Below, piece by piece: positions 30,177 to 41,290 of a stretch of DNA of 64,000 nucleotides. The translations under genes were made by a program, and so were the position numbers. The DNA comes from Prorocentrum cordatum. Taxonomy: Eukaryota; Sar; Dinophyceae; Prorocentrales; Prorocentraceae. The notes under the pieces were generated by a model that was not told the origin of the DNA, made no database searches, and saw nothing but the letters and a program-made list of their open reading frames with translations. The stretch spans positions 1,144,325 through 1,208,324 of the forward strand of contig CAUYUJ010014183.1 in the NCBI GenBank assembly GCA_963575745.1. The letters run 5' to 3'. How positions within the stretch are numbered: the first letter of the stretch is position 1; each line of letters begins with the position of its first letter.

Positions 30177-30205
30177 ATCGTTTCTTGGACAGTGAGGGTG
30201 AGTAG

Positions 30206-30913
30206 ACCGACGCACCGATGCAGGAAGCCCCCGTCGCTGCCTGAGTGGATAATGTCATTCCCGACGATCATTCTGAACCTGTCCCAGTTCGTGTGCCAGT
30301 ACAAGGCTCCGAGGATCCCGTTCCAGGTGCCGCCAGCTTGTGTGAGAAGGGCCTCTGTGCTGCACGCATGTGTGTTCCTGCTTCCTTTGCATCGTTTGGA
30401 TCGTTCTGTTGGTTTCTAGCCGTTGTACTCTGCATGTGGTGCGCAGTGCAAGCAGCCATTTTCACACTTAATCTGCGTGTCTGGTTCACGCAGCTCTGTG
30501 AAAACTTCAGTGCCTCGCTAGGGGACATCATCCCATCCGTGCTTGGACGGTGGCTCGGCGAATAATTTCTCTGCCCTCTGTTCCCCTCCCTCCTCTCTTG
30601 TACGCAGCCCAGCTTAGAAGATGGAGTTTCCCCCACAGACACTGGCCAGGGGTGTGGCCTAGATGTGCTTGCAGGCTTGGCACTCGGACCAGGCGTGCTC
30701 AGTGTGTTTGGAGTTGCAGCTACGCGTATGGCACGTTGGTTCGTCGGGCCCCTCATTGCTGGTGGGCTCCCGGCTACCATGCATTGGCTCGGCTAATCGC
30801 CGCACGCGTGTCCTGGGAGACAGGGCGAGGCATTTTCACACTTAAGGATCTTCAGATTTTCTATCTGTTCTGATTTGTATGATTTTCCCGCCCAGCTTCT
30901 CCTGTATTGGGAG
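30206..30913 (+). other. 3' untranslated part of element C
   Basis: Between the restored end of the Gly-rich ORF and the downstream pseudo-LTR. No domain seen; assigned to C by position only. Confidence 0.5.
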
Positions 30914-31300
30914 GCTGTGTGTGTGCTGTCTTTCACGCTTTAATATCTTGGTATTATTGTTGTTAGCGCCTGTGCGTGGGACAGGCCTGGGGCCCAGCAG
31001 ACACCGACGTCACCACGTACATAGATCGCCGCCTGCCGCTTCTCTGCTTGCATGTGTGCACGCTTTTTGTTTGTACATCTGCCTCGTGCCTGCAGCCACA
31101 TTTCACAGAGGATGGCCGAACGGCCACGGGAGTTTCGCGCTCGCAGGTGGTGCTCATGACCGAAACCCTGACCACTCCTTTGTAAAAACACACTTAACGT
31201 ACAGAGCCTTTCGGCACTTCCGACGCCATGGATGGCTGGAGTTGAACAATTTATCTTTGGAATTTCAGAGGTTGCAGATTGACTGACCTATCACTCTTCA
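30914..31300 (+). repeat. Element C downstream pseudo-LTR
   Basis: Counterpart of 14980-15364. It ends at TATCACTCTTCA, after which a GT/GTGC microsatellite begins. Confidence 0.9.
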
Positions 31301-31303
31301 CGG

Positions 31304-31432
31304 TGTGTGTGTGTGTGTGCGTGCGTGCGTGCGTGTGTGCGTGCGTGCGTGCGTGCGTGCGGTGCCGTGCCGTGCGTGCGTGCGTGCGTTCGTGTGCGTG
31401 TGTTCGTGCGTGCGCTCTTGCGGCGGAAGAGG
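31304..31432. repeat. (GT)n/(GTGC)n microsatellite
   Basis: GTGTGTGTG then GTGCGTGCGTGC units, abutting element C. The matching left edge of C also abuts a GT tract. Confidence 0.95.
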
Positions 31433-33349
31433 GCGACCATCCCTGCCCCGGTCGAAGGTGCGGCAGCTGCAACGCGCATCGAAAGGTCGCTGGGCAAGCC
31501 AGGAAGGCGTCTTACAGAGACCTGCGATTGGCAAGCTCGTGCAAGATACCGTGGCCTCTGAGAAAGCGAGTGCGTCCGCCCGACCTTGAGCGTACCCAGA
31601 TCTCCGATGGTATGATTTGTTCAACTCCTGGCGTTTTTCACTCGATCTCGGCCCCCGAGGCACGTCCTCGCGTACCAAGACCACCCAAACTGGGCCCGGG
31701 GCAAAAGACTGGCCCCAGTGAAGGGGTCGGGTGGCCGCGGAAGGGACAAAAACACAACGGCGGCAGAGATCTGAGACTTCAGGGGACTCCGCTTCGACGA
31801 AAGACAAAGAACACCGCATCGGATCTCTGGGCCCTCCTCCCCTCCTCCGCCCTCTCCCTCCTGCCCCCCTCGAGGCAAGAAAGGACAAGCGCCACCACCA
31901 ACAGCGCGTGGAGCCCGGGGGGCGCTCATGGTGCGGTCCCCGCTCCCCGCTCGAGACATCCCCTGTACCCAACTCGGAGAGGCATCGTGGCACACCCCTG
32001 GTGGTCGTGGCGTCGCGTTCCGCTCGTCCGTGCCACCCTGCCACACAGGACGCGGGCAAGACCCGTCAACTCGGGACATCGGACCAGATCGGAATTTGCT
32101 TCAAACCAGGCTGAATCGGCACGGCGTAGGAGCCGAGTCGGAGCGGCCGTGCCAGAGCGCACAACAACGTCATTCGTACCAGCATCGGGCCGCGGTCGGA
32201 TGGTTGGGGCCCCAAGACCGTGTGGTGACGGACCGCCTGGTGACCTTGGAATCCCCAACGACCTCACCGCGCGGTCCGTCACCACTGCGGGGACCGCAAG
32301 CGACCACAACCACATCGAGGGTACACCCTGGGGATGCTTTGCGCATGCCGAAATCGTGTGAACACCAACACCAGCTTCGTACTGGTTGTGGTCGATGTAG
32401 CGTCCCAGGAAGGCGAAATCGACCACAACCAAAACCAAAGTGCTCATGTTGAGGTCAGTGGGTTCTCCCCTGAGGGACCCTCCTGAAAAATCCCCTTATT
32501 TGTAGTTGTGGTTCGTTGTCTGGCCCAGAACCACACGGCTTTGGGACTTCGAAGGCCCCAAAGTCGCCCGAGGCGTCCTCGGGGAACGACGCGAGTCCCA
32601 AAACTGCGCGGTGGCCTTGAATCTCCACTGCCTCACAACACGGTGTGGCCACTACACCGTTTGGGCCCCTCAAACTTCTGCTGTCAGCGGCGACGTCAAG
32701 GTCGGGCGTTGGCAGAACTGGGTTTAGTGGAACCTGGTTTAGTGATGTGCACTGGGGGACGCCCCCCCCGCCCCGTTCCACTAACCGAAACTGCTGTCAC
32801 CCGAAAAAACACCAGCATCGGCAAACCTGGTTTAGTGATTCTGGCCAATTCAAGGATGCCGGGGCCCTACCATGGCTATACCCGACAAGGCAACACCTGG
32901 GCCCCGGACGAGCTGACTGCACATCAGCATAAACAGCGGGTTCCGGAAACTCTTCACCCAAAGAGGTTGCCACCTCTTGGGGCGCCATCTTCTATTTCCT
33001 CCACCTCCGCCGGCTTTCCGCTGGCTTCAGCAGGCGGAGCCACCCCCGTTGTACTTTCGCCGCCTTCCGAAAGCGACTGAAGTAAATGGCGCGTCCCTTT
33101 TCTGGGATGCCCACAATGGAAAACCGAAGAGCGGCCGCAGAGGAAATGGCGCAGGGATGAGAAGCGCGCCTCGGAGCACGAAGCAGGGACCCAGGAGGCG
33201 GCACACACCCAGGCATTTTCCAAGAAACCCACGTGCAATCCAGAGCCCCTGAGAATCTTGGAGGCGGACAAGGGGTCTGAACTGGATGGGCCCCGAGAGA
33301 ATGCCGGACCCACTCTGGGTCCATCTGTGGTGCAATTTTTGACCCCGGA
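31433..33349. other. No gene seen; a 14-bp inverted repeat and a repeated GGTTTAGTG word
   Basis: AACCTGGTTTAGTGAT occurs at about 32730 and 32824. Open frames on both strands have unnatural composition and no domain. Confidence 0.4.
32383..32431. repeat. 14-bp perfect inverted repeat
   Basis: TGGTTGTGGTCGAT (32383-32396) and ATCGACCACAACCA (32418-32431) with a 21-base loop. Confidence 0.8.
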
Positions 33350-33490
33350 CCCGTGTTTGACAATCCCGGGGCCCGAGAATGGCCACCAGAGGCTGAAGAA
33401 AACAACAACCTCCTCGAGCCCAAAGCCTGGAATCCCTTCCCCCCTTCCTGCTGGCCGGAACCAATGTTGGGCCACTCAAGACCCCGAGCC
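33350..33490. repeat. ~140-bp dispersed repeat, copy 2
   Basis: GTTTGACAATCCCGGGGCCC through GGAACCAATGTTGGGCCACT, matching 10555-10700. A related GACAGYCCCGAGGCCCG block occurs again at 33547 and 39550. Confidence 0.75.
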
Positions 33491-33699
33491 AACTTCAACC
33501 TCGGCCCATTCCCCGGATTGTCTGTGCATCCCGAATCGTTTTTCGACAGTCCCGAGGCCCGGTAAGGGCCCCGAGATGCAGAACATAGCGAGAAACCCTC
33601 GTCGTGGTTCTTTCTTGACACTAGGGGTCTGGGGACCCACCAAATCGTCGAAATATCGGCGTCGAATCGGGCCGGCCGGAACCGACATCGATTAGGGTC

Positions 33700-33900
33700 G
33701 ATGGGATCGAGGTGGGCCCTGCGCAGATCGTCAGCGCATCGGCATCGATGCCAGATCGAACCGATACCGAATCGGAGCGACATCGATGTCGAATCGGAAT
33801 AGAATTGGCATCAAATCGGACCGATGTCGATGTCGAATCGGAATCGAATCGACATCGAATCGACGTCGACGTCGAGCATCGGAACCGATGGCGACTCGGA
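33700..33900. repeat. ATCG-rich hexanucleotide-like repeat
   Basis: Degenerate runs of GAATCG, GACATCG and GATGTCG with 5-6-base periodicity; a looser patch of the same words is at 35815-35995. Confidence 0.7.
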
Positions 33901-34062
33901 GCGGACGGGATCGCGGTGGGCCCTGCGCGGGGGGTGGGGGGGTCGGGCGGGCCGCGCGGGCGTCTCCCCCGCCCGACTGGGGGGGCGGGGAGGCGCCACA
34001 AAAGTCCAGGAAGGCGGAGAGTGCGGGGGTCTGGGACAGGTGCTCTTCCTCCTCTTCCTGCT

Positions 34063-34437
34063 TCTCCTCCTCCTCCTCCTCGTCCTCCTCCTCCTCCTCC
34101 TCCTCCTCCTCCTCCTCCTCCTCCTCCTCCTCCTCCTCCTCCTCCTCCTCCTCCTCCTCTCCTCCTCCTCCTCCTCCTCCTCCTCCTCCTCTCCTCCACT
34201 CCGTCCTCCTCCTCCTCATCCTCCTCCTCCTCCTCCTCCTCCTCCTCCCCTGCCTCCCTTCTCCTCCTCCGTCCTTCTCCTCCTCACCAATCTCCTGTCC
34301 TCCTCCTCCTCCTCCTCAGTCCTCCTCTTCCTCCTCCTCCACCTCCTCTTCCTCCTCCCCCCACAACCCACAATGTCCTGTCCTGTCCTCCTCCTCCTCC
34401 TCCTCCTCCTCCTCCTCCTCCTCCTCCTCCTCCTCGG
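34063..34437. repeat. Long interrupted (CCT)n microsatellite
   Basis: Two main blocks (34063-34260 and 34387-34437) of CCT trinucleotide joined by imperfect CCT/CTT sequence. Confidence 0.95.
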
Positions 34438-36321
34438 GGGAGGGGGGGGCGCCCCGGAAGTCCAGGAAGGCGGCGAGCGCGGGGGCCAGGTGCTGCTGCC
34501 CGCGCGCCTCGAGGGGGGAACATTTTGGCACATGTTTGTTCTGAGGCGAGCCGGTGTGGAAGTGTCAGGGGGCGGGCCTCCTCAGAAGGCTCGGAAGCCA
34601 CCCGGCCTTCTGAGAAGTTCTCCGAACCCTCCCCGAGGGCACATCAAACTTCTTACAGGGCCTGGCAAGAGGGCTTCTAGGAAGCCCCGCCGCCTTCTCG
34701 GAAAGCATTCTCCATCTCGCTTCCCCAGGCGCGCCGCCGAATTTTGGCGGGCAGGTCGTGCGGGAGAGGGGGCTGGAAGGAACAGGCGCGGCACGGATCC
34801 CCGCGCCCCCGATCCGAGGGCCCGTACATTCCCGCCACACGGCGGGAAGGGCGAGGGCCCTCCAGGGACGGGGAGGCGAGCCGATCGGGGCTGGAATGCC
34901 TCGACATATACAGAAATACACACTAGGGTACCTCCGTATTCGCGCCTTCGCGGTCTGGACTCCAAGGCGCGATCCCGCGGATACGCGGTCCCACGGATAC
35001 GCTCGGTGCGGGGCATCCGCGAACAAAAACGTTCCGTATCCGCAAGGTCGCGGCCCAGGGGCCCCGCCCGCGATTCAGAGCAAATTTAGAGAGGGGTCAC
35101 TCAGAACACATCATTTCGCTGGCCCAGCGGCCGACATCACAGCGAGCCAAGGACCTCGGCCCACGGAGGGCGGACAATTCGGGTTGACCCCTGAACTTCA
35201 TACGTACACCGTACACAGTACGGATTGGACCCCTTGGAGCAGGGGCGGGATACTTTTTAGACGGTCCACCCGCATTCCCACCCACAATATGCAGCCAGCG
35301 TTGGAAAGATAGGTGCGACATCGATATCCCCAAAGACCACGCTGCCCCGATGAGGCGATTTCCCCCAGCAAGGGCCCCTTCTGTGCACGCCATCCCCCTG
35401 CCAGGGCCTCTTCGGTGAACGCTATCCCCATGGTGGGGAATAGCGTGTAATGAGCAAGCCGGCGGCGCCACATCGCACGTTATCTTCACACCGCCAAGCG
35501 TACGCCAAGTCGTCTGGTCGGCCACGAATCTCGGAGTGCAGACGACCCAGCTTCCCAACCTGCGCGACGCTGGAGCGTCGATACATCGAATTCCTTTGCC
35601 GAAATCATTGGATCCTTGGCCGACCAAGCGACGTGGTGTATACACAGAAAACCTCCGACGCAGAAGCAAGGCTCAGGCCGCGACATTTCGGCATGAACCA
35701 AACGGGTTCTGAAGGGGCCCACGGGCCCCAGCTTGGTCAAATAACGAATCAAGATGGGAAAAAGGCTCCCAGGGGAAGTCCTCAAAATCCAGGACCCGTT
35801 TCCTTCATCTCATGGTAATCAATGGGAAATCCGATCACCATCGAATCTGGAAATCGGATCGACAAAGAACACTGGCATGGAATCTAAATCGAATCGGATC
35901 GGCTGCGTCAGGATTCACAACGAAACCATGCAAACATCGGACCGCATCGAATCGTGGGAATATCGGAATCGAGTATGGATTGGCTGGCCGGACCGGCATC
36001 GCATCGCAGGCATGTCAAGTCAGAACAGTGCCTTGGACAGCACATCGGTTGCGGTGCGCGGCTGCTGCACGCACTGCCGCTGGCAGAAGGCAGTCGCCCG
36101 GCTCGCAGCGGCGCGGTCGTAAGCAACCTGGAAAAGAACCATGACAATATATAAACTGATATGTTCTCCGACACAGAGGACGTGGAGGAAGAGGAGGACG
36201 AGGGGCGAGGAGGGGGGAGGGGAGGAAGAGTGATCCTGGAACTTTGTGTCAATGATGTACGTACTTGCATGCAACCATCCGCCATGCTTCGCCATGAAGA
36301 GCGGCTTGTCCGTGGATTTGC
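34438..36321. other. No gene seen apart from a hairpin and AAGAAG-type words
   Basis: GC-rich to 35100, then unique sequence. CTTCTGAGAAG-type words at 34600-34690 recall 14740-14905. A (GGA)n tract is at 36186-36230. Confidence 0.4.
35419..35446. repeat. Near-perfect hairpin
   Basis: ACGCTATCCCCA pairs with TGGGGAATAGCGT across TGG, with one bulged base. Confidence 0.75.
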
Positions 36322-37500
36322 TCAATCGTCTGCGAATGCGCTTGCATGACTCTGGCCCGCTGCAGTCTCGGGCGGCCTCGCCCTGGCCGGCCATGGTCGA
36401 CCAGAGCGGAGCTTCCTTTTCTGGAATACGTATGAACGTGGCACAGTTGTGTCAGATGATGATGCCAATTTGCCACAATACACGAGCTGGTTTGAAAGAG
36501 CACGTAAGCTTATCTTGTGCTGGCGCGACAGATTGCGCACCGCCTCGTTGCTGACCCGAGAGATCACATACTCTGGGACGCCGACTATCTTGCGCTAGCG
36601 CTGTGCGTGGAAAGCGTCGATGTTGTCACTGTTTGCCTGGCGCAAGCATTGTGCCTCCGAGCTGTATATCAATTTTCATCACCGCGCATGCGTTGAATAG
36701 ATCCAACTTCCTCTGCCTTGTAATGTTGGCGCGCTTCCATACAATCCACAGAAAATCGAATGCCCCGCGCGCTTCCCCGACTCTTCCGGCGATCGAGGCT
36801 CCAGTGCTTCCTTCTGCCCGTAGGAGGCGTCCAAGGTACACCGCCGAACTCACGACCTTTACGGGCGCGCCCTGCGGCATGGTGATATCATTGGCGTGCC
36901 GGATCTGAAGGCGCACCGTTTTCCCCCAATTGGGCTCCAAGCCATACATGTGCGCTCGCATGATCAGCCGGTCATAATCGAATTGTAAACGCTGGATGTC
37001 GTTGGAGACCACGCGGCGTCGGCGCACTGCGTTCCCGCGGGGGGGTTCACCAAACTTGTCAATTACATTTTTTCTACGTCGTTCACCAAGACGGTCAGCA
37101 TTAGGATAAACAGACACGGGCTAAGAAGGCATCCTTGTGCTATTCCTGATCCTTGGCCGTGAACCCTGCGTTCGCCATCTCTGCCTTTGACTTCAAAAGT
37201 TCTCCCGTCATAAATGGCGCTGAGCATGTCAATGTAGGGCTCTGGGATTTCAAAGCAAACCAACGATATTAGTAGAGCAGAGTGGTCCACCTTGCCGAAC
37301 GCTTTCGACCAGCCCAGGAGTACTGCAGACGCCTTGCCGTGCTTGGAGGCCCACGTGTTCTCAATGAAACTGTGCAAGATAAAGACTGCGTCCCCGGTGC
37401 CGCGCTTGCTCCAGAATCCAAATCGGCTGGGTCAGAGTCAGTCCTCCACGCCGCCGTCTGCGAGCCTGTTGGGAAGAAGAGACGCCAACACCTTGTATCT
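36322..37500 (-). pseudogene. Decayed LINE reverse transcriptase
   Basis: Read from high to low coordinates the minus strand gives the LINE RT order with stops and frame changes: FGFWSKRGTGDAVFIL (about 37415-37370; usual form FGFR.GRGT.DA), LLGWSKAFGKVDH (37320; catalytic D of D.SKAFD replaced by G), SGIAQGCLLSP (37150), then after a frame change LEPNWGKT (36930), VYLGRLL (36830), and finally ISRVSNEAV...QLVYCGK (36560-36460), the post-RT segment common in LINEs. The YADD box region falls in the frame break and is not readable. The first aspartate is lost, so it is inactive. No promoter, poly(A) tail or target duplication is evident. The 3' edge is approximate. Confidence 0.75.
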
Positions 37501-38389
37501 GACAGAGAGGGCAGAGGAAAGGGAAGGACGAGGGGGCAAGAAAGACAAAGGGATGAACATCAAGGATCGAAAGGGCATGGGGGGCGCAGCAAGAAGCGGA
37601 CCAATCCGCGCCTGAGCCCAAGACGCTGTGAGCTAGATTCGTTCTTTCCCCGCGTGCTCAATTGACCAGCATTGACGTGCATCGCCCACCCCCATCCCGA
37701 CCGGCTCCCTTCTCCCCCTTTGCCGGCAGCTCCAGATTACGCGTCCGCCCCCGTGCCTTGCACTCCTGGCCGCCCCCTTACCCCCCGCAGGCCTTTTCGC
37801 TCATCTCCCATTGCTCCCGCGCAACCTTCAACAACCTGGGTGGGCGGATAGATTTCAGTCATCTACGGAAACAGAAACCGATCCACCCACCACACCGGCC
37901 CCAAAGCCCAGGCGTGCGCGTAGGGCGCCCCGGGGGCAAGAAAAGAACGCAGTCCCCGTCCACCCCCCGCTGCTCTTCCCCTTTCTGTTTCAGAAGCAGC
38001 AGCATCAGCAGGAGGGGGAAGGGGCAGGCGTCGTCATCCTGCCCGCTACTCATCCTGTTTCGCGGTTTCGTCGTCCTCCCCCTCCTATCCCTGTTCCTCC
38101 TCGCCCTGCCCCACCCCACAGCCCCTCCCTCCCGCCCCGTCATCCCAATCTGCCCCCGCTCCTCCTCCCCCGTCCGCTCCGGAAGCAAGCGCAGGAGCAG
38201 GAGCAGGACGGGGACTCGGGGGCGCGCGGCCTCGGACGGATCAACAGGGGGGAAGACGGAGGTGGAGATGGCGATGGAGGAACGGGGAGGGAGGAGGGAG
38301 CCGAGGAGAAGGGAGCCGAGGAAGAGGAGGAGGACGAGGAGGAGAAGGAGGACGAAAAGAATCTGCACCTGCGACTGTCCCTGGCTCCC
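37501..38389. other. No gene seen
   Basis: Pro/Arg/Ser-rich open frames follow from pyrimidine-rich (CCCC, CCT) sequence; a (GGA)n patch lies at 38280-38360. Confidence 0.4.
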
Positions 38390-39010
38390 AGACGCACCAT
38401 CCTCGACCTGGTGCGCGCGAAATGTACCTGGGACAATCCTGGGACGCCCCAGTGTCTCGCCCCAAGATGCACCATCCTCGAGCAGGCACGCTCGGAGTGC
38501 TCTTGAAACGGCCCTGCGACTCACCAGCGTCTGACCACGGGAGGCCAACTCCTCGAGCTGGCGCGTACGAAGTGCACCCTTGACATTTCTGGGGCACACC
38601 AACGTCTAACCCCGACCGCGCCGTCTTCCAGCCAGAACGCACGGAATGCATGTGGGACAATCCGGAGACTCACCATCGTTTGGCCCTGAACTGTTTGCCT
38701 TCAGGGAACGCCGCCCCTGAGCCGATAGCGAGGAATGCGCCTGGGGCAGTCACGGGGCGCCCCAGTGTCTGAAACCAGAAGGCACATCTTCGCGCGGGCA
38801 CTCGCAGAACGCGGACCAGAGGAGCAACGCCCAATTCCAACGACACCCCTGGGGACCCGACAGGAGGTAACATCCATCCTCGAGCAGGCGCGCATACGGA
38901 CTGAGGATGCGAGGGTCAGGCCAGATCCCGGCGACGCTGCCTGAAGACCCGACAGAATGCACTGTCCTCGAGCAAGCACGCTCGGAATGCGGATCAGAAG
39001 ACCGGGGCCG
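38390..39010. repeat. Degenerate ~75-95-bp tandem repeat
   Basis: The word CATCCTCGAGCAGGCACGCT or a variant recurs at about 38397, 38471, 38877 and 38962, with a shared CTGGGAC...GGGACGCCCCAGTGTCT segment at 38430 and 38750. In one frame a unit reads as 25 codons (CTILEQARSEC), but units are too diverged and out of phase to be one gene. Confidence 0.6.
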
Positions 39011-39639
39011 GATCCCAATGACCGTCCCTGAAGATCCCACAGGAGGGGCTTTGTTGTCCGAACCACATGTAAAATAAACCCTGAGTGGGCAGCCATGCAA
39101 AAAGTACCAGGGAATGATGAATATGAGTGCGATGATGCAGTTGTGAGACACACCTGTTGGCTGCCTGGTGGCTTTCCCGCGAGACGTCGCGCCGCGAACG
39201 TAAAGATGTTGCGCAAGACCCAATGTGGAAATGTTCGGGCGACGGTAGGGGGCATCGCCTGTTCCACAGGTGACCCTGCATTCAAACTTTTTGCCCCAGC
39301 CACCTACCAGCGCTTTTCGCGCCCACTCCCCGCGTGTCTAAGCGGCCCTCTGTCACAGCGCGAAAGCAGAATGGGATTAACTCGAAGCTCGGACCAGCGC
39401 CGCGCCCACATACCCGGGCCGTATCAGGGACATTTCCCAAATGTGTCAAAACGAACAGACGTTGACACAGCTGGCAACCATCAAGACGCCCAGGTGGCGA
39501 GGAGCTTCTACTTGCTGAGTGGATTGGACAGTTTTGCGCAGCCGAAATGTCTGACAGCCCCGAGGCCCGAAACGGGCATCTCCAGAAGCCAGAGCATGAC
39601 GACAAACTTCGGGGGCGAAATTAGAACCATACCCTCGCC
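39011..39639. other. No gene seen
   Basis: Unique sequence. A dispersed GACAGCCCCGAGGCCCGAAA block at 39549 is shared with 33547 and 10563. Confidence 0.4.
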
Positions 39640-39790
39640 GGTCCACGATTCAGGCAACTCGACGGGCGGCGGGGGTAGATTGTAGAGTTCGGATTTCGTC
39701 GAACACGTGGCGAAGTCCGAACCCTACCACGCCTGACACCTATTCAGGAGAATCGATGGTTGGTGGGGGTAGGTAGGGTTCGAATGTCTC
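39640..39790. repeat. Dispersed ATTCAGG...GGTTCGGATTTCG repeat, duplicated, with hairpin
   Basis: Two adjacent degenerate copies (39650-39705 and 39748-39790) of the repeat at 5920-5960. GTTCGGATTTCG (39687-39698) pairs with CGAAGTCCGAAC (39711-39722) at 11 of 12 positions. Confidence 0.6.
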
Positions 39791-40924
39791 CACCGAAAAC
39801 TGGCCGCTTCGCCATTTTCGAAACACCGGATGCCCAGGAGCGTCCGAAGGCCTGTGGCAACTTCGCGGAGGAGGAAGAGGAGGCACGACGACGACGGCGG
39901 GTGGGGACGGCGACGATCCGGGTACGTCCTCAGAGCGCACTCGGCGAGGCGCCGCTGCTGGAGAGCATCCCAAGTTTTGAAAACCACCGACGGTATACGG
40001 AAACACAAGACACACTCGAGCCCGGAGACGACGAGGGGCGGCGGGCGGTGGCAAACTTGCCAAACAAACTTCCCCGTCGTGTGTTTCGCGGCACGAAGGG
40101 GTCTGGGGCCGACGACGGGGGCTATGCAGGACTCTGCAAACAAGACGCCCCAAACTCAGGGCTGGACCTAAACCGCGTTCTCCGTTTTCGTTTTGGCTCC
40201 GTTTTCCCTCGGTCTAGCTTCGCTCCGCCTGTGCTGCAAAACGAAGTCAAAACGACTCCCTCCTCCCTCCTCCCTGCCCTCCCTCCCTCCCTCCCTCCTC
40301 CCTCTCCCCCTCCTCCCCCTCCATCCCCCATCCCTCTTTCCCTCCTCCTTCCCTCCTCCTTCCTCCTCCTCTCCTCTCCTCCTTCCTCCTTCTCCCTCCT
40401 CCACCCTCCTCCTCCCTCCTCCTCCCTCCTGCTCCCTCCTCCTCCCTTCTCCCATGGCGTTTTCAACTCCAGACACCCGTCCGAGAAACTGGCGATCTTT
40501 AGGGTCCGTGCCCTGCCATGCCAATCCCACCAGCCCTTTGGGCGTGAGTGGTTTAGCGAGCTTTCTCTGTTCTCAATCCCCCAACCCCCTTCTTCCCCTT
40601 CGGGGAGGGGTTTACCCCTCCCCCTACCCCCTCCCCCTGGACCTGGAGAGGGGGTCCCGCGGGTCGTTGGAGGGGTCTTTTCCGACTCCTGGGAGGGCCA
40701 AAAAAACGACGACCCTCACGAGGATTCTGGCCCCGACGGGGGGGCACAGTTTGGCCCCTCTGCGCTTCTTTGAAGCCCAAATCATTGATTTTACTATGGT
40801 TTTGGCCCCATTGTGGCGTTCTGAGGGGTCCGCGCTCATCTTCCTTCATAGCAAACTCATTGCTTTTACGAAGGTTTTGGGCTCATTTTGTTCTTTTCAG
40901 GGGGCAGCTCTCATTGGCGCTTCT
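39791..40924. other. No gene; polypyrimidine tract at 40253-40455
   Basis: The tract is CTCCCTCCTCC-type on the plus strand, about 200 bases. Surrounding open frames are Pro/Ser/Leu low complexity. Confidence 0.5.
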
Positions 40925-41004
40925 GAGGAGGTCGCAAGAGGCCCCAAGATGGCCTCCAGAGGCTCCCAGGAGGCTCCCAAGAGGCCTCCCAGAGGCCCCC
41001 CAGA
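40925..41004. repeat. Left half of a GGCCCCCAAGA array split by element B
   Basis: Short AGGCTCCCAAGAGGCCTCCC words, the reverse complement of the TTGGGGGCC family at 1918-4141. The array continues at 49138-49305 on the other side of element B. The last five bases, CCAGA (41000-41004), are duplicated at 49138-49142. Confidence 0.85.
41000..41004. repeat. Target-site duplication of element B (left)
   Basis: CCAGA, repeated at 49138-49142. Confidence 0.85.
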
Positions 41005-41290
41005 TCTGATTACAAGAGCTCTTCCTCTAGATCGTTCACGCTGGTGACGACGAGGAGGAGCAAGAGAAAGTATGTGTCGATGTCAATTATCGTGATAATT
41101 GTCCGTGAACACCTTTTGTCCACAATATGAACGGCCGCGCTGTAGTGTGCGCGGTCTGCCTGGCACGGCCAGGCTCTGTCAGAAAGAGTCCCGCCCTCCC
41201 TCGCCTTGAGCCGAGGGTGGCGGCGAAACGGACAGGGCAGACGGGCAGGAGGCAGCTGCTGCTCAAGCTTACTCCTGCGTAGCATTCAGA
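41005..41290 (-). repeat. Element B 3' LTR (286 bp)
   Basis: 285 of 286 bases match 48852-49137. Minus-strand ends TCTGAATG...AATCAGA form a 5-bp inverted repeat (TCTGA/TCAGA). It contains the Pol stop codon TGA at 41286-41288. Confidence 0.93.

Larger units (their letters stand above)
14980..31300 (+). mobile_element. Element C: decayed Penelope-like retroelement with N-terminal GIY-YIG endonuclease
   Basis: Two ~385-base direct repeats (14980-15364 and 30914-31300, roughly 95% alike by eye) bracket plus-strand coding remnants in the order unknown leader, GIY-YIG endonuclease, linker, RT, Gly-rich ORF. Element A (19861-30171) lies inside it. Without A it is about 6 kb. The RT has a YVDD box and an FLD-type motif followed by a Tyr/Pro-type segment, as in Penelope-like RTs. 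Both outer edges abut GT/GTGC microsatellite. Known N-terminal-endonuclease Penelope-like elements (Naiad/Chlamys type) have pseudo-LTRs and favour microsatellites, so the fit is good. Several stops and frameshifts show the copy is dead. The class assignment rests on motifs alone. Confidence 0.65.

Noticed and set aside
31279-32361. 360-codon plus-strand frame downstream of element C
   Set aside because: Starts inside the GT/GTGC microsatellite and continues with unnatural Arg/Pro/Ser composition; the minus strand is equally open.
33621-35089. Several 150-420-codon frames with Leu, Ser, Pro, Glu or Arg runs
   Set aside because: All arise from the (CCT)n tract, open in every frame; no domain outside it.
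36186-36400. Hairpins or genes in the (GGA)n neighbourhood upstream of the LINE remnant
   Set aside because: Only low-complexity frames and no consistent structure.
39770-39790. GGTTCGAATG as a tRNA B-box or tRNA-derived SINE
   Set aside because: No matching A-box or cloverleaf upstream; the word belongs to a dispersed repeat.
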